A DNA stretch of 39,674 nucleotides from JBOGZD01 sp050697155 (GTDB taxonomy: Bacteria; Actinomycetota; Thermoleophilia; Solirubrobacterales; 70-9): NCBI GenBank assembly GCA_050697155.1, contig JBOGZD010000008.1, positions 1 to 39,674 of the forward strand, in the 5' to 3' direction. The position numbers were made by a program, and so were the translations under genes. The notes beneath the pieces were generated by a model. That model worked only from the letters and a program-made list of their open reading frames with translations, was not told the DNA's origin and ran no database searches. Below, one piece after another: positions 34,471 to 39,674 of this stretch (positions within the stretch are counted from its first letter, which is position 1; every line of letters begins with the position of its first letter).

Positions 34471-34584
34471 TCAGAACCACCTGCGGGTTCGAGCCATGTA
34501 GTCGCAGTACGGCTGGCCGAACCTGCGCACCAGAGGCCTCGGTCGAGCTTGCGTCGAGCTCGGGCGCAAGCGCCATGGCCTCAC
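34471..34584 (-). pseudogene. Remnant of an isoprenylcysteine methyltransferase-like C-terminus
   Basis: A 37-codon open frame ends LVRRFGQPYCDYMARTRRWF and a TGA at 34471-34473. The pattern of FG, two tyrosines three apart, then an Arg-rich end is that of the extreme C-terminus of ICMT/DUF1295-type membrane methyltransferases. No upstream membrane segments remain; the frame begins at a GTG overlapping the ArsR stop. It is probably the 3' scrap of a deleted gene. The match is short, so this is tentative. Confidence 0.4.
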
Positions 34585-34943
34585 GCGCGCCGGCAGGCGG
34601 CGACGTGCTCCTCGTTTCCCTCGAGCAGCTCCCGCGCCAGCTCGATCATCCGAACCACCCGGGGATCGGCGATCCGGTTGTAGGCGGTGCGGTGCTCACG
34701 CCGGGTGACTACGAACCCGCACCAGCGCAGGCACGCGAGGTGGTTGGACACGCTGGGCTGCGCGAGCCCGAGCCGATCGACCAGCTCGCCGACCGAAAGC
34801 TCGCCCTCGTCCGCCAGCGCCTCGAGGATGCCGAGCCGAGTGCGATCGCCGAGCACGCGGAAGTACTTGGCGAGGAGCTCGGCCTCGGTCGGCTCGATCG
34901 GAAGGCTGAACGGCGCCTCGAATCGGGCCGTGGCTGTCGTCAT
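34581..34943 (-). CDS. ArsR/SmtB-family repressor, CmtR-like cysteine pattern
   Basis: A 120-aa metal- or stress-responsive winged-helix repressor. Helix one is LLAKYFRVLGDRTRLGILEAL; the recognition helix reads LAQPSVSNHLACLRWCGFV. Cys71 and Cys75 within the recognition helix, plus Cys117 near the C-terminus, match the layout of the mycobacterial cadmium/lead sensor CmtR (two Cys in HLSCLRGCG and one near the end). The ArsR-type ELCVCDL motif is absent (ELSVGEL here). A soft-metal thiolate sensor is therefore a reasonable inference. ATG 34943 gives the domain start; the longer frame to 35135 overlaps the divergent gene. It faces that gene across 31 bases. Confidence 0.85.
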   Translation of the reverse strand: MTTATARFEAPFSLPIEPTEAELLAKYFRVLGDRTRLGILEALADEGELSVGELVDRLGLAQPSVSNHLACLRWCGFVVTRREHRTAYNRIADPRVVRMIELARELLEGNEEHVAACRRA

Positions 34944-34974
34944 ATGCGAAAGCGATGATATATCGTGGTTGGGG
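34944..34974. promoter_or_regulatory. Divergent promoter/operator between the ArsR-like gene and the membrane protein gene
   Basis: The 31-base gap is the only AT-rich patch nearby. It holds ATATGCG near one end and the palindrome GATATATC in the middle. On the plus strand TATCGT (34961-34966) is 8 nt before ATG 34975; on the minus strand TATCAT is 11 nt before ATG 34943. ArsR-family operators are AT-rich inverted repeats overlapping promoters, so joint repression of both genes is likely. Confidence 0.5.
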
Positions 34975-35433
34975 ATGATGCGCGGAAGGGACGATCGTGC
35001 GCGTTCGATCGGCCCGGTCGGACGACTGGCCAGGGCGGCCGTGGGCCTGGCCCTGCTGGCGTGGGCGCTGTTCGGGCGCGAGCCGGAGTGGCTGGATCTC
35101 GTGCTGGGCCTGGTCGCCGCTCCGGCCGTCGTCACCGCCGTGCTCGCGGTCCGTGCGACTTGCTCGCCGGCAGGTCGGCTCTCGGCGACGGGCCCGCTGG
35201 CCCATTTCGCGACGGTCGCCGCCGGCGTCGCCTTGATCCTGATCCCGGTGACCGCGGGCCCAGCACTACTCTTCTTCGGCGCCTCGATGCTGGTCGCCGC
35301 GGCGGTCGCGAACGGCGGCTGCGAGGTGACCGCGATCTCGAACGTCGCCCTCCGCCGCGACGATCAGGTCGGCTGCGCCCTGTTCGCTCCGATCGATGTC
35401 GCGGAGCAGGGCCGGGCCGCCGCTCACGGGTAA
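34975..35433 (+). CDS. Membrane protein divergent from the ArsR-like regulator
   Basis: Family not firmly recognised; DUF2892-like proteins are the nearest idea. The 152-aa product has four hydrophobic segments: LARAAVGLALLAWALF, LDLVLGLVAAPAVVTAVLA, FATVAAGVALILIPV and PALLFFGASMLVAAAVA. Cysteines follow at conserved-looking places (VRATC between segments, GGCEVTAIS and DDQVGCALF after the last). The shared control region with a thiol-type metal sensor suggests a membrane protein induced by soft metal or thiol stress. ATG 34975 is preceded by TTGGGG and by TATCGT 8 nt upstream. Confidence 0.65.
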   Translation: MMRGRDDRARSIGPVGRLARAAVGLALLAWALFGREPEWLDLVLGLVAAPAVVTAVLAVRATCSPAGRLSATGPLAHFATVAAGVALILIPVTAGPALLFFGASMLVAAAVANGGCEVTAISNVALRRDDQVGCALFAPIDVAEQGRAAAHG

Positions 35434-35467
35434 CCACCGCGGCCATCGTCTGAGAAGCTGCCCGCCG

Positions 35468-36070
35468 ATGGGCGAGTTCGATGGCTGGCGTACCTGGTGG
35501 ACGAAGCGGCGCTGGTATGAGCGCAACCGGCGGTGGCGGCGGCGGTGGCGGGTCAACCGGCACGCGGCGCGGGGTGGCTTCTACGTGCGCTACCCGGTCG
35601 AGGGGGAGGTGCTCGAGGCGCTCGATTCGGGCAGGCTGCGGGTGGGGGAGGGGACGCTGCTCGAGCCCGGGTGCTGGCTGACGCTCGCCCCCGAGGCGCG
35701 GATCGAGATCGGGCAGGGGTGCTTTCTCAACCGGGGCACGATGCTGGCGGCTATCGAGCGGATCGAGATCGGCGACCACGTGATGTTCGCCAACGGCTGC
35801 TTCGTCGGCGATGCCGATCATCGCTACGACGACCCCGACGTCCCGGTCACGTGGCAGGGGTTCGTCGCCCGCGGCCCGGTGCGGATCGGCGACAACGTCT
35901 GGTTCGGGGTCAACTGCGTCGTCACCGGCGGGGTCGAGATCGGCGACCGCGCGGTGATCGGCGCCAACTCCGTCGTCACCCAGAGCATCCCTCCGAACGC
36001 GATCGCCGCCGGGGCGCCGGCGAAGGTGCTGCGCGAGATCGAGTTCCGCCGAAGCCGGGGGCGCGCGTGA
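35468..36070 (+). CDS. Left-handed beta-helix acyltransferase
   Basis: A 200-aa hexapeptide-repeat enzyme of the maltose/galactoside O-acetyltransferase type. The N-terminal about 45 residues are very basic and aromatic (WWTKRRWYERNRRWRRRWR). The helix coils run through IEIGQGCFLNRGTMLAA, IEIGDHVMFANGCFVGDADH (active-site His region), VRIGDNVWFGVNCVV and IGDRAVIGANSVVTQ. The C-terminal AAGAPAKVLREI is the usual family ending. It transfers an acyl group, probably acetyl, to an unknown, likely sugar, acceptor. ATG 35468 is chosen because it starts just before the basic stretch. It overlaps the next gene as TGATG. Confidence 0.88.
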   Translation: MGEFDGWRTWWTKRRWYERNRRWRRRWRVNRHAARGGFYVRYPVEGEVLEALDSGRLRVGEGTLLEPGCWLTLAPEARIEIGQGCFLNRGTMLAAIERIEIGDHVMFANGCFVGDADHRYDDPDVPVTWQGFVARGPVRIGDNVWFGVNCVVTGGVEIGDRAVIGANSVVTQSIPPNAIAAGAPAKVLREIEFRRSRGRA

Positions 36071-36999
36071 TGGTTCGCCGCGGGACGTACTCGATCGTCG
36101 CCCGCGACGCGGCCAGCGGGGAGCTCGGGGTCGCGGTGCAGTCGCACTGGTTCTCGGTCGGCTCGATCGTCACCTGGGCGCGGGCGGGGGTCGGGGCGGT
36201 GGCGACCCAGTCGGTGGCCGAGGGCGCCTATGGACCGCGGATGCTCGAGCGGCTCGCGGACCGCGCGGAGCCCGGCGAGGCGCTGGCCGCAGAGCTCGAC
36301 GGCGACGAGCTCGCCGGCTTTCGCCAGGTCGCCGCCGTCGACGCCGCGGGACGCGTGGCCGTCCACACCGGCGACGCCTGCATCCCGGACGCCGGCCACC
36401 AGGTGGCCGACGGCTACACCACGCAGGCCAACCTGATGGCCTCGCCCGGCGTCTGGCCGGCGATGGCGGGGGCCTTCGAGGCCGCGAACGGCCCGCTGGC
36501 GCGGCGGCTGCTGACCGCGCTCGAGGCCGGCGAGGCGGCCGGAGGCGACGTCCGCGGGCGGCAATCGGCGGCGATCCTCGTTGTGCCGGCGCGCGGCGAG
36601 GCCTGGGAACGCACGGTCGAGCTGCGGGTGGAGGACGCACCGGATTCGCTCGCCGAGCTCGCCCGGCTGCTCGACCTCCACGACGCCTACGCCCTCGCCG
36701 ACGAGGCCGACTCGCTGGCCGCGAGCGAGCGCCACAGCGACGCGGCCGAGCTGTACCGGCGCGCCTCCGCCGCCGCGCCGGAAAGCATCGAGCTTCGCTT
36801 CTGGTCGGGCCTGGGGATGGCCGCCGCGGGCGACGTCGATGCCGGCGCCGTCGAGGTCGAGGCGGCGCTCGCGGCCCACGACGGCTGGCGCCTGCTGCTC
36901 GCCCGGCTCGGGCCCGAAATCGCCCCGGCCGCCGCCGCGGTGAGGGAGCGACTCGGCGTTGATGCCGAGGCTGAGTTGGGGCCGGGCGGGGGCGGGTAG
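36070..36999 (+). CDS. DUF1028 family protein (Ntn-hydrolase-like)
   Basis: A 309-aa protein. The N-terminal about 210 residues are DUF1028: TYSIVARDAASGELGVAVQS, a central GVGAVATQSVAEGAYG, and HTGDACIPDAGHQVADGYTTQANLM. The family resembles Ntn hydrolases of the gamma-glutamyltransferase type, but no reaction is established. The C-terminal 100 residues form helical repeat-like pairs (ALADEADSLAASERHSDAAELYRRA, given only in part as a TPR-like region at about 215-270), as in some DUF1028 members. It ends in a Gly-rich tail. The start ATG 36070 overlaps the acyltransferase stop by one base, so the two are co-translated. Confidence 0.88.
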   Translation: MVRRGTYSIVARDAASGELGVAVQSHWFSVGSIVTWARAGVGAVATQSVAEGAYGPRMLERLADRAEPGEALAAELDGDELAGFRQVAAVDAAGRVAVHTGDACIPDAGHQVADGYTTQANLMASPGVWPAMAGAFEAANGPLARRLLTALEAGEAAGGDVRGRQSAAILVVPARGEAWERTVELRVEDAPDSLAELARLLDLHDAYALADEADSLAASERHSDAAELYRRASAAAPESIELRFWSGLGMAAAGDVDAGAVEVEAALAAHDGWRLLLARLGPEIAPAAAAVRERLGVDAEAELGPGGGG

Positions 37000-37003
37000 C
37001 GGG

Positions 37004-37522
37004 ATGGCCATGAAAGGTCGCTCGAGGGCCGTGCTCGCTTGCTCCGCCGTCGCCGTTCTCGGAGCCTGCGGGGAGAAGGATGAGCCGGATCCCGGTGCGG
37101 CGCCGTCAGTCGAGGCCGGCGGGGCGACCGCCGGCGACCAGCAGGCGGGCGCGGGTGGTGGCGCCGACCGCGAGCCGGAGCCGACCGAGGGCCGTCCCGT
37201 CACCACACCCGAGGGGGCGGTGAGGCGAGCGGTCGCTGGCGCGCTGGGTGGCGACCCGACCGACGCCTGCGAGCGCTACGTGACCCCGCGCTTCGTCCGC
37301 GAAGCGTACGGCGGCCCGGGCGGCTGCCGCGGCGCCCAGGCCGCGGGAGCGCGGTTCGAGGTCGCGGTCGACGCGGTCGAAATCCGCGGCGGGCGCGCGA
37401 CCGCCACCGCCCGTGCGAGCGAGGGCCCGTACGCGGGCGAGCGGCTCCAGGTGACGCTGGTGGGAGAGGCCATGCGCTGGCGGGTCGACGCCCTCGACGC
37501 CAACGTCCGGCCGGGGCCCTGA
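37004..37522 (+). CDS. Putative lipoprotein with NTF2-like domain
   Basis: A 172-aa secreted lipoprotein. The signal peptide is basic (MAMKGRSR) and hydrophobic and ends with the lipobox LGAC at about residue 24. A Gly/Ala/Glu-rich linker of about 40 residues follows. The C-terminal about 100 residues have the order of an NTF2/SnoaL-like fold (AVRRAVAGALGGDPTDACERY, then RFEVAVDAVEIRGGRATATAR and VTLVGEAMRWRVDALDANV). Two cysteines (DACERY and GGCRGA) could pair. Function is unknown. ATG 37004 or 37010 (MKGRSR) are both possible starts; GCGGG before the first is a weak ribosome site. Confidence 0.75.
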   Translation: MAMKGRSRAVLACSAVAVLGACGEKDEPDPGAAPSVEAGGATAGDQQAGAGGGADREPEPTEGRPVTTPEGAVRRAVAGALGGDPTDACERYVTPRFVREAYGGPGGCRGAQAAGARFEVAVDAVEIRGGRATATARASEGPYAGERLQVTLVGEAMRWRVDALDANVRPGP

Positions 37523-37646
37523 CCATCGCACGGAGGACCTGTTACGTCAAGCCCCGCCCGCAACCGCCGTGCCGGCAGCGCCGCGGCTAGACGGTTGATT
37601 TAGACGGTGTCCGCACCGCCGCCTCCGAGGACCCGGTCGGCCCAGC

Positions 37647-38575
37647 TTACGCCCAGGCCAGCGTGCGCGCCACCTCCCGCAGCGTCCGCACCACGTGCTC
37701 CGGCTCGTACCTCACTTGCGCGTGGGCGAAGCGAAGCTGCGTGAGCCCGCGGCGGTGTGAGCCTGGTCGCGGCGGCGATCCGCGGCCTGCTCGGCCGGGG
37801 TGCGGTGGTAGCGCAGGCCGTCGGTCTCGACGACCAGGCCGAGCTTGGGCCAATGAAAGTCGACGCGGAAGCCGTTGACCCATTGGCGCGTCAGCGGGGT
37901 CGGAAGACCGGCCCGGTCGGCGAGCGGCAGGAAGAGCCGCTCGAGCTCCGAGTCGGTGAGCCGGAACGTGCGCCGGTAGAGCAGGGTGCGCAGGATCCTG
38001 ACGCCGGGTTGGCCCGCGCGCTCGCCCAGCGCCATACGCAGAGCCTCGGGGTCGATGAGGTCGAGGCGATCGACCTCGTTGACGGCGCGTTCGAGGGCGG
38101 CGCGGTCGAGGTCGGTAGCGAGGTCCATCAGGGTGCGGACGATGGTCGTCACCGGGATGTTGTGGCGGCGGGTGACGTCGGTCGGCGGGAGGTGGGCGCG
38201 GCGATGGATGCGCAGCCCGGGACGGGAGCGCCCCGAGCTGGCAATGAGCGTGACGTGGATGGCAGCGCGGTCGTCAGCGGCGATCCCCCAGAGCGCGGCC
38301 GAGCTACGGTGGCTTAGCGCAGCCGCGGGCGCTCCATTCGGGTCCGGGCCGCAGCTGAGCACCGCGGCCATCCAGCGCCCGTAGCGGCTGATCTCGGGAC
38401 GGCCGACCGCGTAGACCCCGCGCATCACCGGGTGCAGCCGTCCACGCGCCACCCGATGCTTGATCGCGTCCGCCCTCAGCCCCAGATCCAGCAGTTGCCA
38501 CCGAGCCACCACGCCGTGCTGCTCCTCCACCAGCCGCCATGCCTCGGCCCGCGCTTGCCGAATTGTGGGGTCCAA
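37647..38575 (-). pseudogene. Winged-helix (AbiEi-like) plus DUF559 protein, frameshifted near the 3' end
   Basis: Homologue of the pseudogene at 15849. The wHTH part has EEQHGVVARWQLLDLGL, GRLHPVMRGVYAVG and LSHRSSAALWGI; the linker has PVTTIVRTLMDLATDL; the DUF559 core has FRVDFHWPKLGLVVETDG. The frame then leaves the conserved path and stops at 37712 after AAGSRSFASPTRK. One base lower in frame the true end continues as GLTQLRFAHAQVRYEPEHV to the TAA at 37647. A missing base near 37742-37748, in a short C run, explains it. The start is TTG 38575 with a good AAGGGG ribosome site, so the gene is or was translated. Only the last strand and helix of the nuclease-like domain are affected. Confidence 0.75.
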
Positions 38576-38625
38576 TGCCCCTTTAAGTCGTCAAACGCTG
38601 AAATCTCGCCCCCTCGGTGCCAGCG

Positions 38626-38646
38626 GTTGGCGGCTCCACCGCCAAC
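38626..38646 (-). terminator. Hairpin downstream of the YjbQ gene
   Basis: GTTGGCGG and CCGCCAAC form a perfect 8-bp stem with a 5-base loop, 31 bases past the yjbQ stop on the minus strand. It has no T tract. It separates yjbQ from the DUF559 pseudogene. Confidence 0.4.
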
Positions 38647-38676
38647 GGCGTCGCCGGCGTTGCCACGACGCCGGGG

Positions 38677-39093
38677 CTAGCCGACCACCTGAAACACCAC
38701 CGTTCGCTCGCGGGGGCGGTCGTCGAAGTCGACCAGGACGAGCTGCTGCCAGGTGCCGAGCGCAGGCTCGCCGCCGAGCACCGGGATCGTCTCCGACGCG
38801 CCGACGATCGAGGCTCGCTGATGGGCGTGGGAGTTGGTGTCGTGGTTGAGGCGGTTGTGCTCGTAGTCGCCCTCGGCCGGGATCAGGCGGTCGAGCAGGG
38901 CGCGGAGGTCGTGGACGCCCCCCGGCTCGAACTCCATCGTCGTCAGCGCCGCGGTCGAGCCGCGCACGAAGGCGCTCGCCTGACCCTCGGCGACGCCGCT
39001 CTGGGAGACCGCGGCGCGCAGTTCGGCGCTGAGGTCGATCACGTCCGCATCGCCGCGCGTCTGGATGCGGACCTGGCTGCTGTGGACGGCCAT
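38677..39093 (-). CDS. YjbQ/UPF0047 family protein
   Basis: A 138-aa protein of the YjbQ family. It has the conserved histidine cluster YEHNRLNHDTNSHAHQ (about residues 77-92), the ASIVGASETIPVLGG strand and GTWQQLVLVDFDD followed by a basic end. Several members can replace ThiE weakly in thiamine-phosphate synthesis, but the natural role is unsettled. The histidines probably bind a metal. ATG 39093 has TAACTT exactly 7 nt upstream on the minus strand, another predicted leaderless start. Confidence 0.93.
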   Translation of the reverse strand: MAVHSSQVRIQTRGDADVIDLSAELRAAVSQSGVAEGQASAFVRGSTAALTTMEFEPGGVHDLRALLDRLIPAEGDYEHNRLNHDTNSHAHQRASIVGASETIPVLGGEPALGTWQQLVLVDFDDRPRERTVVFQVVG

Positions 39094-39100
39094 CGCCGCG

Positions 39101-39106
39101 AAGTTA
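39101..39106 (-). promoter_or_regulatory. Predicted -10 element of yjbQ (leaderless type)
   Basis: TAACTT (minus strand) is exactly 7 nt before the ATG at 39093, identical in hexamer and spacing to trpC. Confidence 0.55.
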
Positions 39107-39195
39107 TCCGCAATGCGACGGGCCGGGCGTCCCGGCCCGGCCCGTGCTTCCCGATCCAGCGTTTCCGCCGGAGGTACGTGCTTGTGTTCCTTGGT

Positions 39196-39438
39196 TCAGA
39201 CGCCGCGCGGATGCGGCCCGGCACCGAGGTGGAACGCGTCCATCAACCTCGGGATCAGCATCAGGCCGGCGACGCCCACGATCACGTAGACGACATCGGT
39301 CAGGGTGCCCGTCCCGAAGATCTCCGAGAGGACATTGGTCCCACCATCGGTGATGCCAAGGATGCCCCAGTTGAGGGCACCCAGGAAAACGACCAGCATC
39401 GCTACCGGCTCGAACCTCTTCAGCATCTCCATCTGCAT
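39196..39438 (-). CDS. DUF378 family small membrane protein
   Basis: An 80-aa protein with two membrane segments, AMLVVFLGALNWGILGI (about residues 13-29) and VVYVIVGVAGLMLIPRL (about 49-65). The ALNWG and YVIVGVAGL motifs are the DUF378 signature, a small family without known function. The end is a His/Gly/Pro-rich tail. ATG 39438 has a good ribosome binding site (AGGAAGGCGAGG). The leader upstream contains inverted repeats (see next feature). Confidence 0.88.
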   Translation of the reverse strand: MQMEMLKRFEPVAMLVVFLGALNWGILGITDGGTNVLSEIFGTGTLTDVVYVIVGVAGLMLIPRLMDAFHLGAGPHPRGV

Positions 39439-39460
39439 ACCTCGCCTTCCTGCGAGTCAC

Positions 39461-39511
39461 TCCGCACAGCTTAAGTGCGGATACGCACATAGTACACCGA
39501 AGGGTTCGGTG
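39461..39511 (-). promoter_or_regulatory. Promoter and inverted repeats upstream of the DUF378 gene
   Basis: On the minus strand a TACTAT -10 candidate (39489-39494) is followed by a leader with the inverted repeat TCCGCAC/GTGCGGA (39461-39481). Directly upstream of TACTAT lies a perfect palindrome, CACCGAA-CCC-TTCGGTG (39495-39511), that fills the whole 17-base spacer to a GTAACC sequence. This is the usual place for a repressor operator. Confidence 0.4.
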
Positions 39512-39547
39512 GGTTACGCGGTTTGCCCTGCTATCGCGGGGATTCGA

Positions 39548-39674
39548 GTAAGCGTTCAGTCGGTCCGGCTCAGACCAGCGCGGGCGCGGGCTGACCGCGG
39601 ATGGAGGCTTGGGAGACCTCGACCAGATAGGCGAACAGCGAGCGGCCCTGAAGCCGGCAGGTGATCGCCGACGA
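39548..39674 (-). mobile_element. End of an IS66-family insertion sequence (truncated by the window)
   Basis: GTAAGCG at 39548-39554 is the characteristic tip of IS66-family terminal inverted repeats. It lies 15 bases from the stop codon of a transposase C-terminus read towards it, so this is the 3' end of the element. The rest lies beyond 39674. IS66 elements make 8-bp target duplications, so 39540-39547 (GGATTCGA) is the expected duplicated target. Confidence 0.65.
39570..39674 (-). CDS. IS66-type transposase, C-terminal end only
   Basis: The last 34 codons and TGA stop of a gene that enters from beyond the window. The readable peptide contains TCRLQGRSLFAYLVEVSQA and ends RGQPAPALV. The R-QGRS-F-YLVEV pattern followed by RG-P-P-L is the standard end of IS66 (TnpC) transposases. 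The catalytic DDE residues lie outside the window, so activity cannot be judged. Confidence 0.7.
   Translation of the reverse strand, partial: SSAITCRLQGRSLFAYLVEVSQASIRGQPAPALV

Noticed and set aside
34458..34495. tRNA-like boxes: TTAGCTCAG followed by GGTTCGAGCC.
   Set aside because: Only 13 bases separate the D-like and T-like boxes, leaving no anticodon arm, and no acceptor stem pairs. The minus strand reads better as the methyltransferase C-terminal remnant.

Overview
The window is a GC-rich (visibly near 70%), gene-dense bacterial chromosome segment. Frequent GTG and TTG starts, TANNNT -10 hexamers placed directly in front of start codons, a pyrophosphate-type phosphofructokinase, an actinobacterial-style PolA (tyrosine in motif B) and many overlapping gene pairs point to Actinomycetota. 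The style of several lineage-specific proteins suggests Thermoleophilia/Solirubrobacterales, but that placement is inference.

Layout. (1) 195-8982: amino-acid biosynthesis, hisIE-trpE-trpG-trpD-trpC-(htrA-type protease)-trpF-trpB-trpA. This is a full chorismate-to-tryptophan pathway with the last histidine-pathway enzyme in front and a DegP-like protease in the middle. (2) 9127-15300: a small membrane protein, a cupin, pfkA (PPi type), a lipoprotein-like ABC binding protein, a frameshifted alpha/beta hydrolase, and the leftward pair malic enzyme plus TIGR01777-type SDR. (3) 15301-15848: a 548-base gene-free stretch packed with tandem and inverted repeats, followed by a frameshifted wHTH-DUF559 gene. 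(4) 16634-24049: an NTF2-like protein, polA, a DMT-type membrane protein, an FAD reductase, rpsA, coaE and a lytic transglycosylase. (5) 24063-34434: a large membrane protein, a DoxX-like protein, a secreted cationic protein, then uvrB, an M14 peptidase, a coiled-coil protein and uvrA. (6) 34471-39674: an ArsR/CmtR-like regulator divergent from a membrane protein, an acyltransferase-DUF1028 pair, a lipoprotein, a second broken DUF559 gene, a YjbQ protein, a DUF378 protein, and the end of an IS66-type insertion sequence running off the window.

The genes are mostly housekeeping: tryptophan synthesis, glycolysis, CoA synthesis, ribosomal S1, and nucleotide excision repair (uvrA, uvrB and the gap-filling polA all lie here). 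The less ordinary signal is in the non-coding DNA. At least eight genes have a TANNNT hexamer exactly 7 nt before the start codon, which predicts leaderless mRNAs and settles several start codons (for example GTG 31480 for uvrA and GTG 4042 for trpC). Three 37-38 bp hairpins share TGGCGC ends. Two of them have the same 17-bp stem layout with different but still paired inner stems. Three genes (polA, rpsA, uvrB) carry tandem duplications that repeat the stop codon in frame. A 7-bp CTGGCGA microsatellite occurs both before trpD and inside a reductase gene.

Three genes (12006, 15849 and 38575) are each broken by a one-base change at a C/G run, so sequencing error must be considered beside real decay. 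No rRNA, intact tRNA, CRISPR array, prophage or obvious defence island was seen.
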